Below, piece after piece: positions 55,897 to 63,598 of a stretch of DNA of 64,000 nucleotides. The first letter of the stretch is position 1; every line of letters begins with the position of its first letter. Made by a program: the position numbers and the translations under genes. The DNA is from a virus. The notes under the pieces were generated by a model. That model worked only from the letters and a program-made list of their open reading frames with translations, was not told the DNA's origin and made no database searches. The DNA is taken from positions 28,213 through 92,212 of IMG/VR virus record IMGVR_UViG_3300036985_002432, one strand, 5' to 3'.

Positions 55897-56322
55897 TTAT
55901 TTTGTTTTATAAAACCTACCTAAGATATTTCCATTAAGGAATTCTTCTTTCTCAAGCACTTCATATTTAAATTGGTGCTTTACTTCTTGATAAGTTAATT
56001 CAGTTGCTGAATAGCAAATTACTAAAATTTCTCTTTTAATTTTACATCCAGCTTTATGAGCTTCTTTTAATTGTTGATTACTACTATAGTAATTTTCAAA
56101 ATTAGGTTTTAACTCTCTAGTGTATTTCTTTAATCTTTTGTCTGTAACTAAAGCAAGTGCTTTTTTACCTATAGGTTTTTTAACATTAGCAAAAAAATTC
56201 TTTTTACCAATGTATGCAACAGACTTGTTCTGTATTATTGCAGTCATACGGTAAATAAATCCAATACTACCGTTTGGTATACAGAATTCATCAAACTCTT
56301 TTCCTTTATATATCCAACTCAT
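55897..56322 (-). CDS. Phage GIY-YIG-like putative endonuclease (141 aa)
   Basis: IPNGSIGFIYRMTAII followed by SVAYIGKKNFF (about 17-45) resembles a diverged GIY-YIG pair. FENYYSSNQQLKEAHKAG, then KREILVICYSATELTYQEVK, matches the remaining pattern of the small 'putative endonuclease' family of T4-like and other phages, where E in the last segment would bind metal. It is embedded in the operon with overlapping ends and lacks NUMOD domains, so it looks like a resident nuclease rather than a recent homing insertion. Substrate unknown. Confidence 0.65.
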   Translation of the reverse strand: MSWIYKGKEFDEFCIPNGSIGFIYRMTAIIQNKSVAYIGKKNFFANVKKPIGKKALALVTDKRLKKYTRELKPNFENYYSSNQQLKEAHKAGCKIKREILVICYSATELTYQEVKHQFKYEVLEKEEFLNGNILGRFYKTK

Positions 56323-57290
56323 ATTATTTTTTTTATTAGTTTTAATAATACATCTTTAGTAAAATCAACACCATATGCTTTTACAGTATCAGATAAATCT
56401 TTTTCAAATCCTAAATTAATAAAATCTAAATCATATCTTTCTTTATACCTAAGCATAGCTTTTATACCTGCTTCATCATTATCAAATAAAACTATTACTT
56501 TTTTATATTTTGTTTTTAATTTTATTATTATACTTTCTGCAATCATACTATTCTCACTGTCTGGTGCAATAGATTCTATATTATCAATACCAAGTCTAGT
56601 AAAACACATTAAGTCCTTTAAAGATGATGTAATGAGCAAATAATCCTTACCAACAAGTTGATCAACACCTTGTATGTAGTTTTCTACTTTAACAAATTTT
56701 TTATCCGGAGTTTTAGGAAGATAGATTTTATATAAACTACCATCATTTCTAAAATATCCATACAAATAATTACGTGATGTAGTTATTACACTTTCAGTAC
56801 CATCTGGTTCTTCTTTAGTCATTGTAAAATAAGCTAGAGGAGATACATTATAATAAGCTAATAGATTTGAATTAATCTTAAAGCCTCTCCAAAATGATTC
56901 ATCTAAATTATTCCAGTGTCTGATTTGAAAATCAGTAACTTTAAATCTATCATATACTTTTATTTCAGTTGCTGTATGAGATACATTATACTTTGTAAAT
57001 TCAGCATAATCATTTTCAATTTTTAATACGCAATCACGGTACTCTATGTTAAACAAATACATCACTAAGTTGATGCTATTGCCTTGATAACCAGATGAAA
57101 AATCCTTAAATCTATATTCAGAATTATGAACATCATAGTACACACACATAGAAGGTGTTTTTTCTGATTTAAATACAGAACTTATTTTTATATCTTGACC
57201 ATCAAGTTTTTCATTTAAGTTTAGATAATATTCAAATATCCATTCAATGGGTATGTCTTTAATGCCATATATATTTTTTGTAGAAATCAT
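56319..57290 (-). CDS. DnaG-like primase with Toprim domain
   Basis: A 323-aa protein. The first 100 residues resemble the primase N-terminal fold (FKSEKTPSMCVYYDVHNSEYRF, then DFSSGYQGNSINLVMYL) but lack the CHC2 zinc-binding cysteines. A Toprim domain covers about 215-300: YLLITSSLKDLMCFTRLG, where the usual catalytic Glu position carries Ser, then VLFDNDEAG (D270, D272) and KDLSD. The missing Glu also occurs, as I recall, in other phage Toprim proteins. Likely supplies primers for the helicase and family B polymerase encoded nearby. The gene is the last before the upstream terminator's next unit and its end overlaps the following ATG. Confidence 0.83.
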   Translation of the reverse strand: MISTKNIYGIKDIPIEWIFEYYLNLNEKLDGQDIKISSVFKSEKTPSMCVYYDVHNSEYRFKDFSSGYQGNSINLVMYLFNIEYRDCVLKIENDYAEFTKYNVSHTATEIKVYDRFKVTDFQIRHWNNLDESFWRGFKINSNLLAYYNVSPLAYFTMTKEEPDGTESVITTSRNYLYGYFRNDGSLYKIYLPKTPDKKFVKVENYIQGVDQLVGKDYLLITSSLKDLMCFTRLGIDNIESIAPDSENSMIAESIIIKLKTKYKKVIVLFDNDEAGIKAMLRYKERYDLDFINLGFEKDLSDTVKAYGVDFTKDVLLKLIKKII

Positions 57291-57309
57291 ACTAATTTTA
57301 TTAAATAGA

Positions 57310-57338
57310 AAAGGGAGACCATTTTCAAATCTCCCTTT
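57310..57338 (-). terminator. Intrinsic terminator between SSB-like and primase genes
   Basis: AAAGGGAGA (57310-57318) pairs perfectly with TCTCCCTTT (57330-57338) around an 11-base loop. On the minus strand TTTTCTATTT follows. It ends the transcript of the helicase to SSB-like unit, 14 bases after that unit's last stop. Confidence 0.85.
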
Positions 57339-57351
57339 AGCTAAATATTAA

Positions 57352-58029
57352 TTAGTCTAAACTGAAATCTGAAGATGCTCTTGGTGGTACAGAAAAGTCA
57401 TCTGCATCAAAAGCTGTTACTGGTTTTACTTCCATTTTCTTAAGGTGTTCTGCTTCTGAATATTTCATAACATTACCACCTTCTTCTGTATATGCATAAC
57501 CACTTTTGCTTCCTTTTGCAATCCATAAATCATGATTAATATATCCTGATTTACCTTCATACTCTTTACCAGCAATGCAAATATCTAAAAATATATCTTT
57601 AAATGGTGCATCATTGTTAAAAGCTTCAATAAAATCTTCAATTGTATCATGTTTATCATTCTGTGCAAGGAACCAATCATAAGTACCTAATGTCATGTTA
57701 AAGTTTTTAAGAAATATCATCAAAGATTTATCTCTAAAAATTTCAACACCTGACTTAGTCTTACCATCAGCAAATGCATATTGACTAGCTTTTAATCTAC
57801 CAATCTGACCTTCATAATGTCCTTTACTTTCATCATCTTTATCAATCATAAATCCTTCAAACCCTTCAATTGGTTTAGTTTCTACATTTAACATAAGATG
57901 TTTTGCACCCGGTATAAATTTAAAATCATCAAGATATACATTGTTAATTCTTACTGTATGATTGCCTGGTGCAATTGTTTTTGGTAATCCTCCACCACCT
58001 TCTGGTAAATCTGTTGTGCTTAAAGCCAT
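57352..58029 (-). CDS. SSB-like replication protein (225 aa)
   Basis: MALSTTDLPEGGGGLPKTIAPGNHTVRINNVYLDDF starts a beta-rich domain (strands to about 130) that resembles an OB-fold single-stranded DNA-binding protein of Bacteroidota phages. The C-terminus is flexible and ends with acidic and Phe/Ser residues (FDADDFSVPP, SDFSLD), like the protein-interaction tips of SSBs. The Sak4-like ATPase gene lies 26 bases upstream, which fits a single-strand annealing pair. A terminator follows the stop. The SSB call is inferred from fold character and context. Confidence 0.55.
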   Translation of the reverse strand: MALSTTDLPEGGGGLPKTIAPGNHTVRINNVYLDDFKFIPGAKHLMLNVETKPIEGFEGFMIDKDDESKGHYEGQIGRLKASQYAFADGKTKSGVEIFRDKSLMIFLKNFNMTLGTYDWFLAQNDKHDTIEDFIEAFNNDAPFKDIFLDICIAGKEYEGKSGYINHDLWIAKGSKSGYAYTEEGGNVMKYSEAEHLKKMEVKPVTAFDADDFSVPPRASSDFSLD

Positions 58030-58055
58030 TTTATTTATTTTTTATTTGTTATTAA

Positions 58056-58808
58056 TTAATCTACAAAAACTTTTTCCCAGTAAGTTTTATACTCACCGTT
58101 TTCATCTATTTCTGCTATTACTATTTCTTCATTTCTAAGATGTTCTGGTCTTGCACCGCAAGAGATATCATCATTAGTCTTAAAGCTTAAGATATTCTTG
58201 TTACCTTTTCTGTACAAGTATCCAATTGCATCTGAGTTAGAAGTAGTAATCCTTTTTAATTTACCCGTTAAGTCTAAGTCCATGGATGTAAATGTTCCAC
58301 CTGCTTTTTCTAACTGAGTATCTTTTACGTGACCAACAAAGATTACATAGGGAGCCCATGTTCTTATATAATCAATCACTTTAGTAAAAGCTTGTCTTGT
58401 CCAATAGTAACCGGCACCTTCAGGCAAACCTAAAATAGTACCATACTTTACTTTACCACCTGTTTCAGGAGTAAACCAGTTTTTACCCATTGGAGATTTA
58501 GAATACATAACTTCTGCATATGGAATAATCATTTCTTCCAATGCTGTTATAGTATCTACAGCTACATATTTGTAAGGATTTCCTGCTTCTTTGATAGCTT
58601 GGCCTATTTCTCTGATTTCCTCAAAGGTTTTAGCTTCTACTTTCATAGCATTTAAATACTTTGAACCTCCTTCTAAATCTAAGATTAAACAATTATCTAG
58701 TGTAGATAATAAACTTGTTTTACCTATTTTAGGTTTAGAAAAGATTATTAAGTTAGTAGGGCTCTTATGACTTGGAGCAACTCTACTTGTTGGTAATACA
58801 ATTCCCAT
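58056..58808 (-). CDS. Sak4-like RecA-family ATPase (AAA_24)
   Basis: A 250-aa ATPase. Walker A SKPKIGKTS covers 24-32 with K30-T31, then NCLILDLEGGSKYL, the conserved acidic strand of phage nucleotide-binding AAA_24 proteins, and YKYVAVDTITALEEM as Walker B. VIFVGHVKDTQ carries the sensor segment and the C-terminus is rich in Asp/Glu. Members are Sak4-like recombinases that work with SSBs in phage recombination and replication, and the SSB-like gene follows immediately. Confidence 0.8.
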   Translation of the reverse strand: MGIVLPTSRVAPSHKSPTNLIIFSKPKIGKTSLLSTLDNCLILDLEGGSKYLNAMKVEAKTFEEIREIGQAIKEAGNPYKYVAVDTITALEEMIIPYAEVMYSKSPMGKNWFTPETGGKVKYGTILGLPEGAGYYWTRQAFTKVIDYIRTWAPYVIFVGHVKDTQLEKAGGTFTSMDLDLTGKLKRITTSNSDAIGYLYRKGNKNILSFKTNDDISCGARPEHLRNEEIVIAEIDENGEYKTYWEKVFVD

Positions 58809-58811
58809 TAT

Positions 58812-59348
58812 TTAAGATTTTATTAAATCATTTAACCATTTCTTTTGACTCACTGGCTTCTGCAACATAATAGCTGCAAGATCTCTAATAGTTAAACTAG
58901 ATAGAGGAGCATCAGTATTTGGATCCATAAGCTCATCAAAATCAGGAAATAGTTCTTGCTGTTCAGGAAGAGAATCTTCTCTAGCAATTTCTATTTTAAT
59001 CAATTCAGCTACAGGAATAAGATATCTTACATCTCCTTTAGCATTTGGTTCTGTAGTATCATACTCTGTATCATAGTGAGGATTATATCTCCACTTATAT
59101 AGGGTACGGTTTACATCTTCCGGGTCAAGTTCAATACTGACAAATTCAGTATAAATATCTTCACCTTTTTTTACTTCACTTAGAAAAAATCCAATCACAT
59201 GTTCTGCACCTCCATATGGCTTATATGCACATTTTGGTATAAACAATGGATTTTCAATTTCAAGTAGTTCAAACTTATGCATGTGTTCTTTGAACAAATC
59301 CATAGTCTTCTCTTTCCTATTTAAAGGATCTTTAGTTGATAAACTCAT
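58812..59348 (-). CDS. Conserved hypothetical protein (178 aa)
   Basis: Between the helicase and ATPase genes with gaps of 3-6 bases. A beta-rich middle (LFIPKCAYKPYGGAEHVIGF, then YTEFVSIELDPEDVNRTLYKW) and an acidic C-terminus (PEQQELFPDFDELMDPNTDA) ending with a helix. No motif recognised. Constant company of replication genes suggests an accessory replication protein; this is inference from position. Confidence 0.65.
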   Translation of the reverse strand: MSLSTKDPLNRKEKTMDLFKEHMHKFELLEIENPLFIPKCAYKPYGGAEHVIGFFLSEVKKGEDIYTEFVSIELDPEDVNRTLYKWRYNPHYDTEYDTTEPNAKGDVRYLIPVAELIKIEIAREDSLPEQQELFPDFDELMDPNTDAPLSSLTIRDLAAIMLQKPVSQKKWLNDLIKS

Positions 59349-59354
59349 TTTTTA

Positions 59355-60359
59355 TTATTTAGTTCCTATTCTTTTTTCTTGTTGAGGGGGTGTATTCATC
59401 TCAACAATCCGCATCTTTTCAAATTCAGCTCTGAAGAAACTTAATCTAGTATCACCATTTCTACATTTAAGAAAGTGTAATACCATAACTCTGTCATCTT
59501 CAATAATAAATCTATCAGGTCCATAGAATCTTATCTTCTGTTTTCCTGGTCTATTAATTCCTATTACAGTATCAGCATGTTGGAGAAGTGCATCAGCACC
59601 AAAAATATCAGATTCTAAAACATAATTGCCATACTTGCCGTCTTCAGCTCTGTCCGGATGGTCAATATTTCTATTTAACTGACTTAACACTATGAATGCA
59701 ATAGGATATATCCTCTTTAATTCAGTAAGGGCTTCCCCTAAGTTGTTTAGTGTATCATGTTTCTCTTTCTCATAGGCTGCTTTTTTAAATAATAGTGAAT
59801 GATCAATTGTTATTAATGTTTTTGTAAATACCTTTCCTGTATCTGTTATTTCAGAATGCATTTCCATATAGTTATGGATTATTCTTCTAAAATCATCTAT
59901 GGTACATGGTTTTTCAACTACATCAATAGGGTGTTTAACTTTTTGTTTGGCATATTCATAACACTTTCTTAAATCATCATCAGATAATTTTCCGTCTGCA
60001 CTACATAAATACTTATAAGATCTACCAATAACACTAGAGTATTCTCTAATAGCTGATGATCTTGCAAGCATCTCAAATTGAAACTGTAGTACTCTAAAGT
60101 TTTCTCCGGGATTAAGATTAAAAGATTCTCTTGTAATTTGTTCTGCAATCAATGTTTTTCCACTTGCCGGCCTTCCACCAATAACAGTCATAGTATTCCA
60201 TTCAATACCATCAGTCATTGCATCATTAAATTTAGGCCAGGGTGTCCTAAGACTTTTTATCTCACCATTCATTCTACCTTTTAAGTAGTGAAGTGAATCT
60301 TGAAAGCCCTCCTTTTGACTCTTCCATTCTGTTGGGAGAGATTTAGGTTTGTTGCTCAT
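59355..60359 (-). CDS. dnaB: DnaB-type replicative helicase
   Basis: A 334-aa superfamily 4 helicase consisting of the RecA-like ATPase core; the usual N-terminal primase-interaction domain is absent or reduced to about 30 residues. Walker A GGRPASGKT (61-69), FQFEM as the H1a-H2 region, ITIDHSLLF as Walker B, and FIVLSQLNRNID (H3/H4 region) are all visible, followed by ADTVIGINRPG and HFLKCRNGDT. It unwinds DNA at the fork with the Toprim primase and the family B polymerase. Short gaps to neighbours indicate an operon. Confidence 0.9.
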   Translation of the reverse strand: MSNKPKSLPTEWKSQKEGFQDSLHYLKGRMNGEIKSLRTPWPKFNDAMTDGIEWNTMTVIGGRPASGKTLIAEQITRESFNLNPGENFRVLQFQFEMLARSSAIREYSSVIGRSYKYLCSADGKLSDDDLRKCYEYAKQKVKHPIDVVEKPCTIDDFRRIIHNYMEMHSEITDTGKVFTKTLITIDHSLLFKKAAYEKEKHDTLNNLGEALTELKRIYPIAFIVLSQLNRNIDHPDRAEDGKYGNYVLESDIFGADALLQHADTVIGINRPGKQKIRFYGPDRFIIEDDRVMVLHFLKCRNGDTRLSFFRAEFEKMRIVEMNTPPQQEKRIGTK

Positions 60360-60372
60360 TTATACGGAGTTA

Positions 60373-60555
60373 TTAATTACTTGATTTTATTTCAATATTA
60401 TTTTTGAGTACATTATACAAACTATGAAAGAATGTAATAATAGTTTCAATTATTAAATATTGAAATATAGTTACTGGCATTAGAAATACATTAATGATAT
60501 AGTATGCTAATATACTACCAAGAATAGCAGCCAGTAATAATTTAAGTTTAATCAT
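60373..60555 (-). CDS. Small membrane protein (60 aa)
   Basis: MIKLKLLLAAILGSILAYYI forms a first hydrophobic helix with a basic start, and VTIFQYLIIETIITFFHSLY a second. The remainder is a short polar tail (NNIEIKSSN). Start overlaps the previous stop by 4 bases. A phage inner-membrane protein of unknown role, for example in membrane association of replication or in host takeover; neither can be shown. Confidence 0.6.
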   Translation of the reverse strand: MIKLKLLLAAILGSILAYYIINVFLMPVTIFQYLIIETIITFFHSLYNVLKNNIEIKSSN

Positions 60556-61154
60556 ACTACTTTTTCTTTGAATTTAAAATCATTATAAGTTTCAGTTCCA
60601 TTATTCAGTAAATCACAGTAATTAGCTAGTTCAGATTCAAAAGATTTTTCAGCTGCATTTTGCTTCCGGATAAAATATTGAGAAGTCCTCATATACTTAA
60701 AACCATTTGCTTCATATTCATCTACATACCGTCTTGTTGATTCTAATACAGTTTCCCAACTATAGTTATGGTTATCAAAAAACCATCTAAAGTTATTTTC
60801 TAAGTTCTTTTTATCTGACCTAGCATATTTACCACTTGGGAGTTTAAAGGTAGGAAATATTTTTAAATATTCCTCTATTTTTTCCATATAATTTTCTCCC
60901 ATTTTAGATACAGATGTAGTCTTTTTGCTTGTTTTAAAGTAAGCATCAATCCCTTGTACAAATGTAATAGCTTTTGGAGTTAAATTGTTATTTACATCAA
61001 GCCACTCATCATTTTGCAACTTTTTGCTTTCTATTGCTGCATTAACATATTTGTTTGGTGCAACATTTTGACTGATACTATACAAATAATAAAAAGAATT
61101 TGGTGTTAGGTCAGCTTTTATAAGTTTATTAAATATTTCATTCATACTTACCAT
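60552..61154 (-). CDS. Conserved hypothetical protein (200 aa)
   Basis: ATG at 61154 overlaps the end of the uracil-DNA glycosylase gene; ATG at 61145 (MNEIFNKL) is equally possible. Helical, with a polar linker near 75-85 and a second helical domain (YMEKIEEYLKIFPTFKLPSG, then NFRWFFDNHNYSWETVLEST, RYVDEYEANGFKYMRTSQYF). The second half resembles in style small phage replication or helicase-loading proteins, but no motif decides this. It precedes the membrane protein and helicase genes in the same operon. Confidence 0.6.
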   Translation of the reverse strand: MVSMNEIFNKLIKADLTPNSFYYLYSISQNVAPNKYVNAAIESKKLQNDEWLDVNNNLTPKAITFVQGIDAYFKTSKKTTSVSKMGENYMEKIEEYLKIFPTFKLPSGKYARSDKKNLENNFRWFFDNHNYSWETVLESTRRYVDEYEANGFKYMRTSQYFIRKQNAAEKSFESELANYCDLLNNGTETYNDFKFKEKVV

Positions 61155-61864
61155 ATTATTGTTTGGTTATAATTCTTTTGTATTATTTCTGTAGTTTTGA
61201 CAAATACATCACCACAATCCCATTCTTGCTCATAATTAAATAATGCACTGGCTGGGTTACTAACTAAGAATTTATAGTTGTTATCATTTACTGCATCTAC
61301 CCATTGTTGAGCAGTTTTACCCATATAGATATATACTAACCCCGGACAATGCCAAGTTAAAAAATCAAATAAATATGCAATAAAAGTTTGCCAAATAAAT
61401 TGATGTTGTCCTGTTTTACCAATAGTAGTAGTTAATGCTGTATTAAGTAATAATATACCTTGGTTACTCCATCTTTTAAGATCCATGTCTCTGTTGACTA
61501 AGTTATTACCATTATATACAGTTCTATCAATACTATCTAATAAACATTTTTGTACTGTTATTAATTCTGTTGAGTTACTTAAACTAAACGGAATCCCATC
61601 AGCTTGGTGAATTCCGTGAAATGGATCTTGACTTACTATAACAACTTTAATTTCACTATAGGGACATTCTTCAAATGCTCTAAACCAATTTTTAAGTGTA
61701 GGTGTAAATCTTTTACCATCTTGAGTTTGTTTAATTAGTTTCTTGATAATATCATCAAATTCTTTACTAAATATAAATCCTCTAAGTTTAATTGCCCATC
61801 CTGATGCTTCTAATTTAGCATACATTTTTTCTTTTATTTCTTCTATATCAAGTGTTTGTTTCAT
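61148..61864 (-). CDS. ung: Family 1 uracil-DNA glycosylase, catalytic His replaced
   Basis: A 238-aa member of family 1. Motif 1 VIVSQDPFHG (Q79, D80, P81, F82, H83) corresponds to GQDPYHG and keeps the catalytic Asp. NQGILLLNTALTTTIGKTGQH (134-154) is the uracil-recognition Asn segment. The last motif, HPSPLS in E. coli, reads VSNPASALF (201-209), so the position of the transition-state His carries Asn (N203). It would remove uracil from DNA, perhaps against dUMP incorporated in phage DNA; the replaced His suggests lowered or altered activity. Divergent from the plus-strand gene at 61885 with only 20 bases between. Confidence 0.85.
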   Translation of the reverse strand: MKQTLDIEEIKEKMYAKLEASGWAIKLRGFIFSKEFDDIIKKLIKQTQDGKRFTPTLKNWFRAFEECPYSEIKVVIVSQDPFHGIHQADGIPFSLSNSTELITVQKCLLDSIDRTVYNGNNLVNRDMDLKRWSNQGILLLNTALTTTIGKTGQHQFIWQTFIAYLFDFLTWHCPGLVYIYMGKTAQQWVDAVNDNNYKFLVSNPASALFNYEQEWDCGDVFVKTTEIIQKNYNQTIIW

Positions 61865-61872
61865 TTTTTATA

Positions 61873-61880
61873 TATATTTG
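61873..61880 (+). promoter_or_regulatory. TATATTTG promoter box, leaderless arrangement
   Basis: Plus-strand TATATTTGTATC followed by ATG at 61885, 4 bases after the box. A start site at the usual distance would be the ATG itself. The box lies in the 20-base gap between divergent genes. Confidence 0.55.
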
Positions 61881-61884
61881 TATC

Positions 61885-62199
61885 ATGGCAATAAAAGTTA
61901 AAGAACTCAAAGATGACATCATATTAGATGTTAAAGTAAACAAAGCATACTATATGATGCTTAAGTCTACCTTATTTTATTTATTTCAACAACAGTCAGA
62001 TGAGGCTTTAAGAGAAGAATCTCTTAAAAGAATCATGACTGGTAAGTATGAAGATATGAATGACTTAGAAAGATCATTCTATACTATAACTATCATGCTT
62101 GCTGAGATTGAAAAAGTAGCTAAAGAGAAAGATGCATATGATGAGAAAGAAGTATTAGAACCAGGTGATGAGGGCTATATAGCCCCTACTCTAGGTTAA
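61885..62199 (+). CDS. Small helical protein, lone plus-strand gene in the early block (104 aa)
   Basis: ATG at 61885 is preferred to a GTG at 61852 that lies inside the glycosylase gene on the other strand. The product (MAIKVKELKDDIILDVKVNK...) is helical with an acidic middle (SDEALREESLKRIMTGKYED) and ends DEGYIAPTLG. It is the only plus-strand gene between 43036 and 64000. Its 3' end overlaps the convergent 127-aa gene by 14 bases, so the two transcripts would be complementary there. Function unknown; it may be an early regulator, since it has its own promoter. Confidence 0.7.
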   Translation: MAIKVKELKDDIILDVKVNKAYYMMLKSTLFYLFQQQSDEALREESLKRIMTGKYEDMNDLERSFYTITIMLAEIEKVAKEKDAYDEKEVLEPGDEGYIAPTLG

Positions 62200-62569
62200 T
62201 ATTATATATTTCTCCTATCTCAATACAGGCTTGTATAGCCATTGACAATTCATCTTTAGTACATTCTCCAAAAGATTTACATATCTCTTGGCCTACTCCT
62301 CCTTCTGTAAATACTAAACAAAGACCTGATCTCTGTTTAACTAAAAGTTTCATTTCTTCAAATGTATAACCTGCTTCTTGAGCTAGTATTCTAATACATG
62401 TATGTACTTTAGATATCTGTGCTAAAGAACCATTATCAGTTATAATATTCATAAACATCTCAACTTCTACACCTTCTGGTAATAACTTTACAAACTGCTC
62501 ATATAAGATTTTATTCTTATCTGGCTGTATAAGCTTACCATTAACTTTTTTAAGTTTACTTGTATACAT
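62186..62569 (-). CDS. Conserved hypothetical protein (127 aa)
   Basis: Starts MYTSKLKKVNGKLIQPDKNK, then LLPEGVEVEMFMNIITDNGS, a helix, and GYTFEEMKLLVKQRSGLCLV, ending CTKDELSMAIQACIEIGEIY. The alternation of helices with conserved Cys and Gly resembles small phage recombination accessory proteins, but I cannot name the family. Its 3' end overlaps the convergent plus-strand gene by 14 bases. Confidence 0.6.
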   Translation of the reverse strand: MYTSKLKKVNGKLIQPDKNKILYEQFVKLLPEGVEVEMFMNIITDNGSLAQISKVHTCIRILAQEAGYTFEEMKLLVKQRSGLCLVFTEGGVGQEICKSFGECTKDELSMAIQACIEIGEIYNINLE

Positions 62570-62578
62570 ATTTAAAGT

Positions 62579-62830
62579 TTAAATTACTTTCCATTTTTTA
62601 AATAATGCTATTAAAACTTGGATATCTTCAATATCTGTGATATTATCTGAAAATTCATCAAAGTGTACTCTCCATTTATTGCCTGGTGAATCAGTATTTT
62701 CTGAACTATACAAACTAAAACCACTACCTAATGAAAATATGTAATAATGATAATCATTTTTATCACCACTTTCTTCTATTAGGATATCAATTCTAGTGAA
62801 ACCTTCTTCAATTAATTCTTCTTCTGTCAT
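62579..62830 (-). CDS. Small hypothetical protein (83 aa)
   Basis: Starts MTEEELIEEGFTRIDILIEE, followed by beta segments (YHYYIFSLGSGFSLYSSENT) and DIEDIQVLIALFKKWKVI. The pattern 'EELIEEGFxRxD... YYxFxLGxGFxL' is common in small phage proteins of Bacteroidota phages. Compact, acidic, no motif. Spacing to neighbours is a few bases, so it belongs to a small-gene operon. Confidence 0.6.
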   Translation of the reverse strand: MTEEELIEEGFTRIDILIEESGDKNDYHYYIFSLGSGFSLYSSENTDSPGNKWRVHFDEFSDNITDIEDIQVLIALFKKWKVI

Positions 62831-62833
62831 ATT

Positions 62834-62947
62834 TTAATTATTATATTCATTATGATCCAAATCATCTTGATCATCCATTATCTTTTTTACTAATATACCT
62901 ACAAATACAAGGATTATTGCTACTATTATTAAACAAATTGTTATCAT
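62834..62947 (-). CDS. Tiny single-span membrane protein (37 aa)
   Basis: ATG at 62947, TAA at 62834, fitting exactly into the gap between the 83-aa and 57-aa genes (3 bases each side). The product starts MITICLIIVAIILVFVGILV, a single hydrophobic helix, then KKIMDDQDDLDHNEYNN, an acidic tail. The TM plus acidic tail and the tight fit support a real small gene. Function unknown. Confidence 0.55.
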   Translation of the reverse strand: MITICLIIVAIILVFVGILVKKIMDDQDDLDHNEYNN

Positions 62948-62950
62948 AAT

Positions 62951-63124
62951 TTATTTTTGTTTAGGTAAAAAGTTAATATAACTCTGTGCTTTTCTTCTAC
63001 AATCCCATATAGAGATTAATGCAGGATTCTTTTTACTCCTAACATACTTCCATCTTGTATACCATGCTTTCTTGTACATCACAGTGTACATCATATTATT
63101 TTCTGTAACTACTTTATACTTCAT
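62951..63124 (-). CDS. Small basic hypothetical protein (57 aa)
   Basis: ATG at 63124 preferred to a TTG at 63145 that overlaps the lipoprotein gene. The product (MKYKVVTENNMMYTVMYKKAW...) is aromatic and basic (WYTRWKYVRSKKN), ending YINFLPKQK. It lies in the small-gene operon between the membrane peptide and the lipoprotein. Function unknown. Confidence 0.55.
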   Translation of the reverse strand: MKYKVVTENNMMYTVMYKKAWYTRWKYVRSKKNPALISIWDCRRKAQSYINFLPKQK

Positions 63125-63138
63125 AATCTTTAATTTTA

Positions 63139-63369
63139 TTACCAAGATGTGGTATTAGTAATACAATAATTAGTTCCAGGATGTGCATTCATCCAATCAC
63201 CTTCTGAAAGGTAAAAAGTTTTATTATTACCTGAGCAATCATTTTTAATTACTACTGAATAGTCAGTAATATTATCACTTTGTATAACTCCACAATTACA
63301 TGGTGTTACTTCTTTCTCACAAGACATTGCTAATAAAGCAACTGCCATAATCATTATTACTTTTTTCAT
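63139..63369 (-). CDS. Predicted phage-encoded lipoprotein (76 aa)
   Basis: MKKVIMIMAVALLAMSCEKE is a typical lipoprotein signal with lipobox LAMSC, so C17 would be lipidated after cleavage by signal peptidase II. The remaining 60 residues hold three more cysteines close together or apart (C24, C26, C45, C69 region), suggesting disulfides in the periplasm or on the surface. Phage lipoproteins often block superinfection or receptor use; that role here is inference. It is flanked by a basic small gene and a membrane protein. Confidence 0.75.
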   Translation of the reverse strand: MKKVIMIMAVALLAMSCEKEVTPCNCGVIQSDNITDYSVVIKNDCSGNNKTFYLSEGDWMNAHPGTNYCITNTTSW

Positions 63370-63370
63370 A

Positions 63371-63598
63371 ATCTTATTTCTTTTTAAATTGTTTTAAACA
63401 CTCTATTACACACACAACTAATGCAATTAACCAAATAGTTGTAACTAATGTAAATATCTTCCAATCAAATACAGGTTGATTGCATATACTTAAAATTATA
63501 ACTAACCCAAATGGTAAATAACAAAAACAAGACCATATAAAAAATCCCTTCAATATATAAAAAATACCTTTAATCATCTTATTTCTTTTTAAATTGTT
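63371..63598. repeat. Direct 23-bp repeat at the ends of two small genes
   Basis: An identical 23-base segment (ATCTTATTTCTTTTTAAATT plus GTT) occurs at 63371-63393 and 63576-63598, at the 3' end of the 67-aa and 126-aa minus-strand genes and reaching just past their stops. A shortened version lies at 63965-63980 at the end of the next gene. The coordinates span both copies. Confidence 0.8.
63374..63577 (-). CDS. Small membrane protein (67 aa)
   Basis: ATG at 63577 chosen over a TTG at 63601. MIKGIFYILKGFFIWSCFCY and LPFGLVIILSI form a first hydrophobic region, TLVTTIWLIALVVCVIECL a second, and the end is LKQFKKK. The 3' end shares a 23-bp identical segment with the end of the neighbouring 126-aa gene. 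Probably a two-span inner-membrane protein of unknown function. Confidence 0.6.
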   Translation of the reverse strand: MIKGIFYILKGFFIWSCFCYLPFGLVIILSICNQPVFDWKIFTLVTTIWLIALVVCVIECLKQFKKK

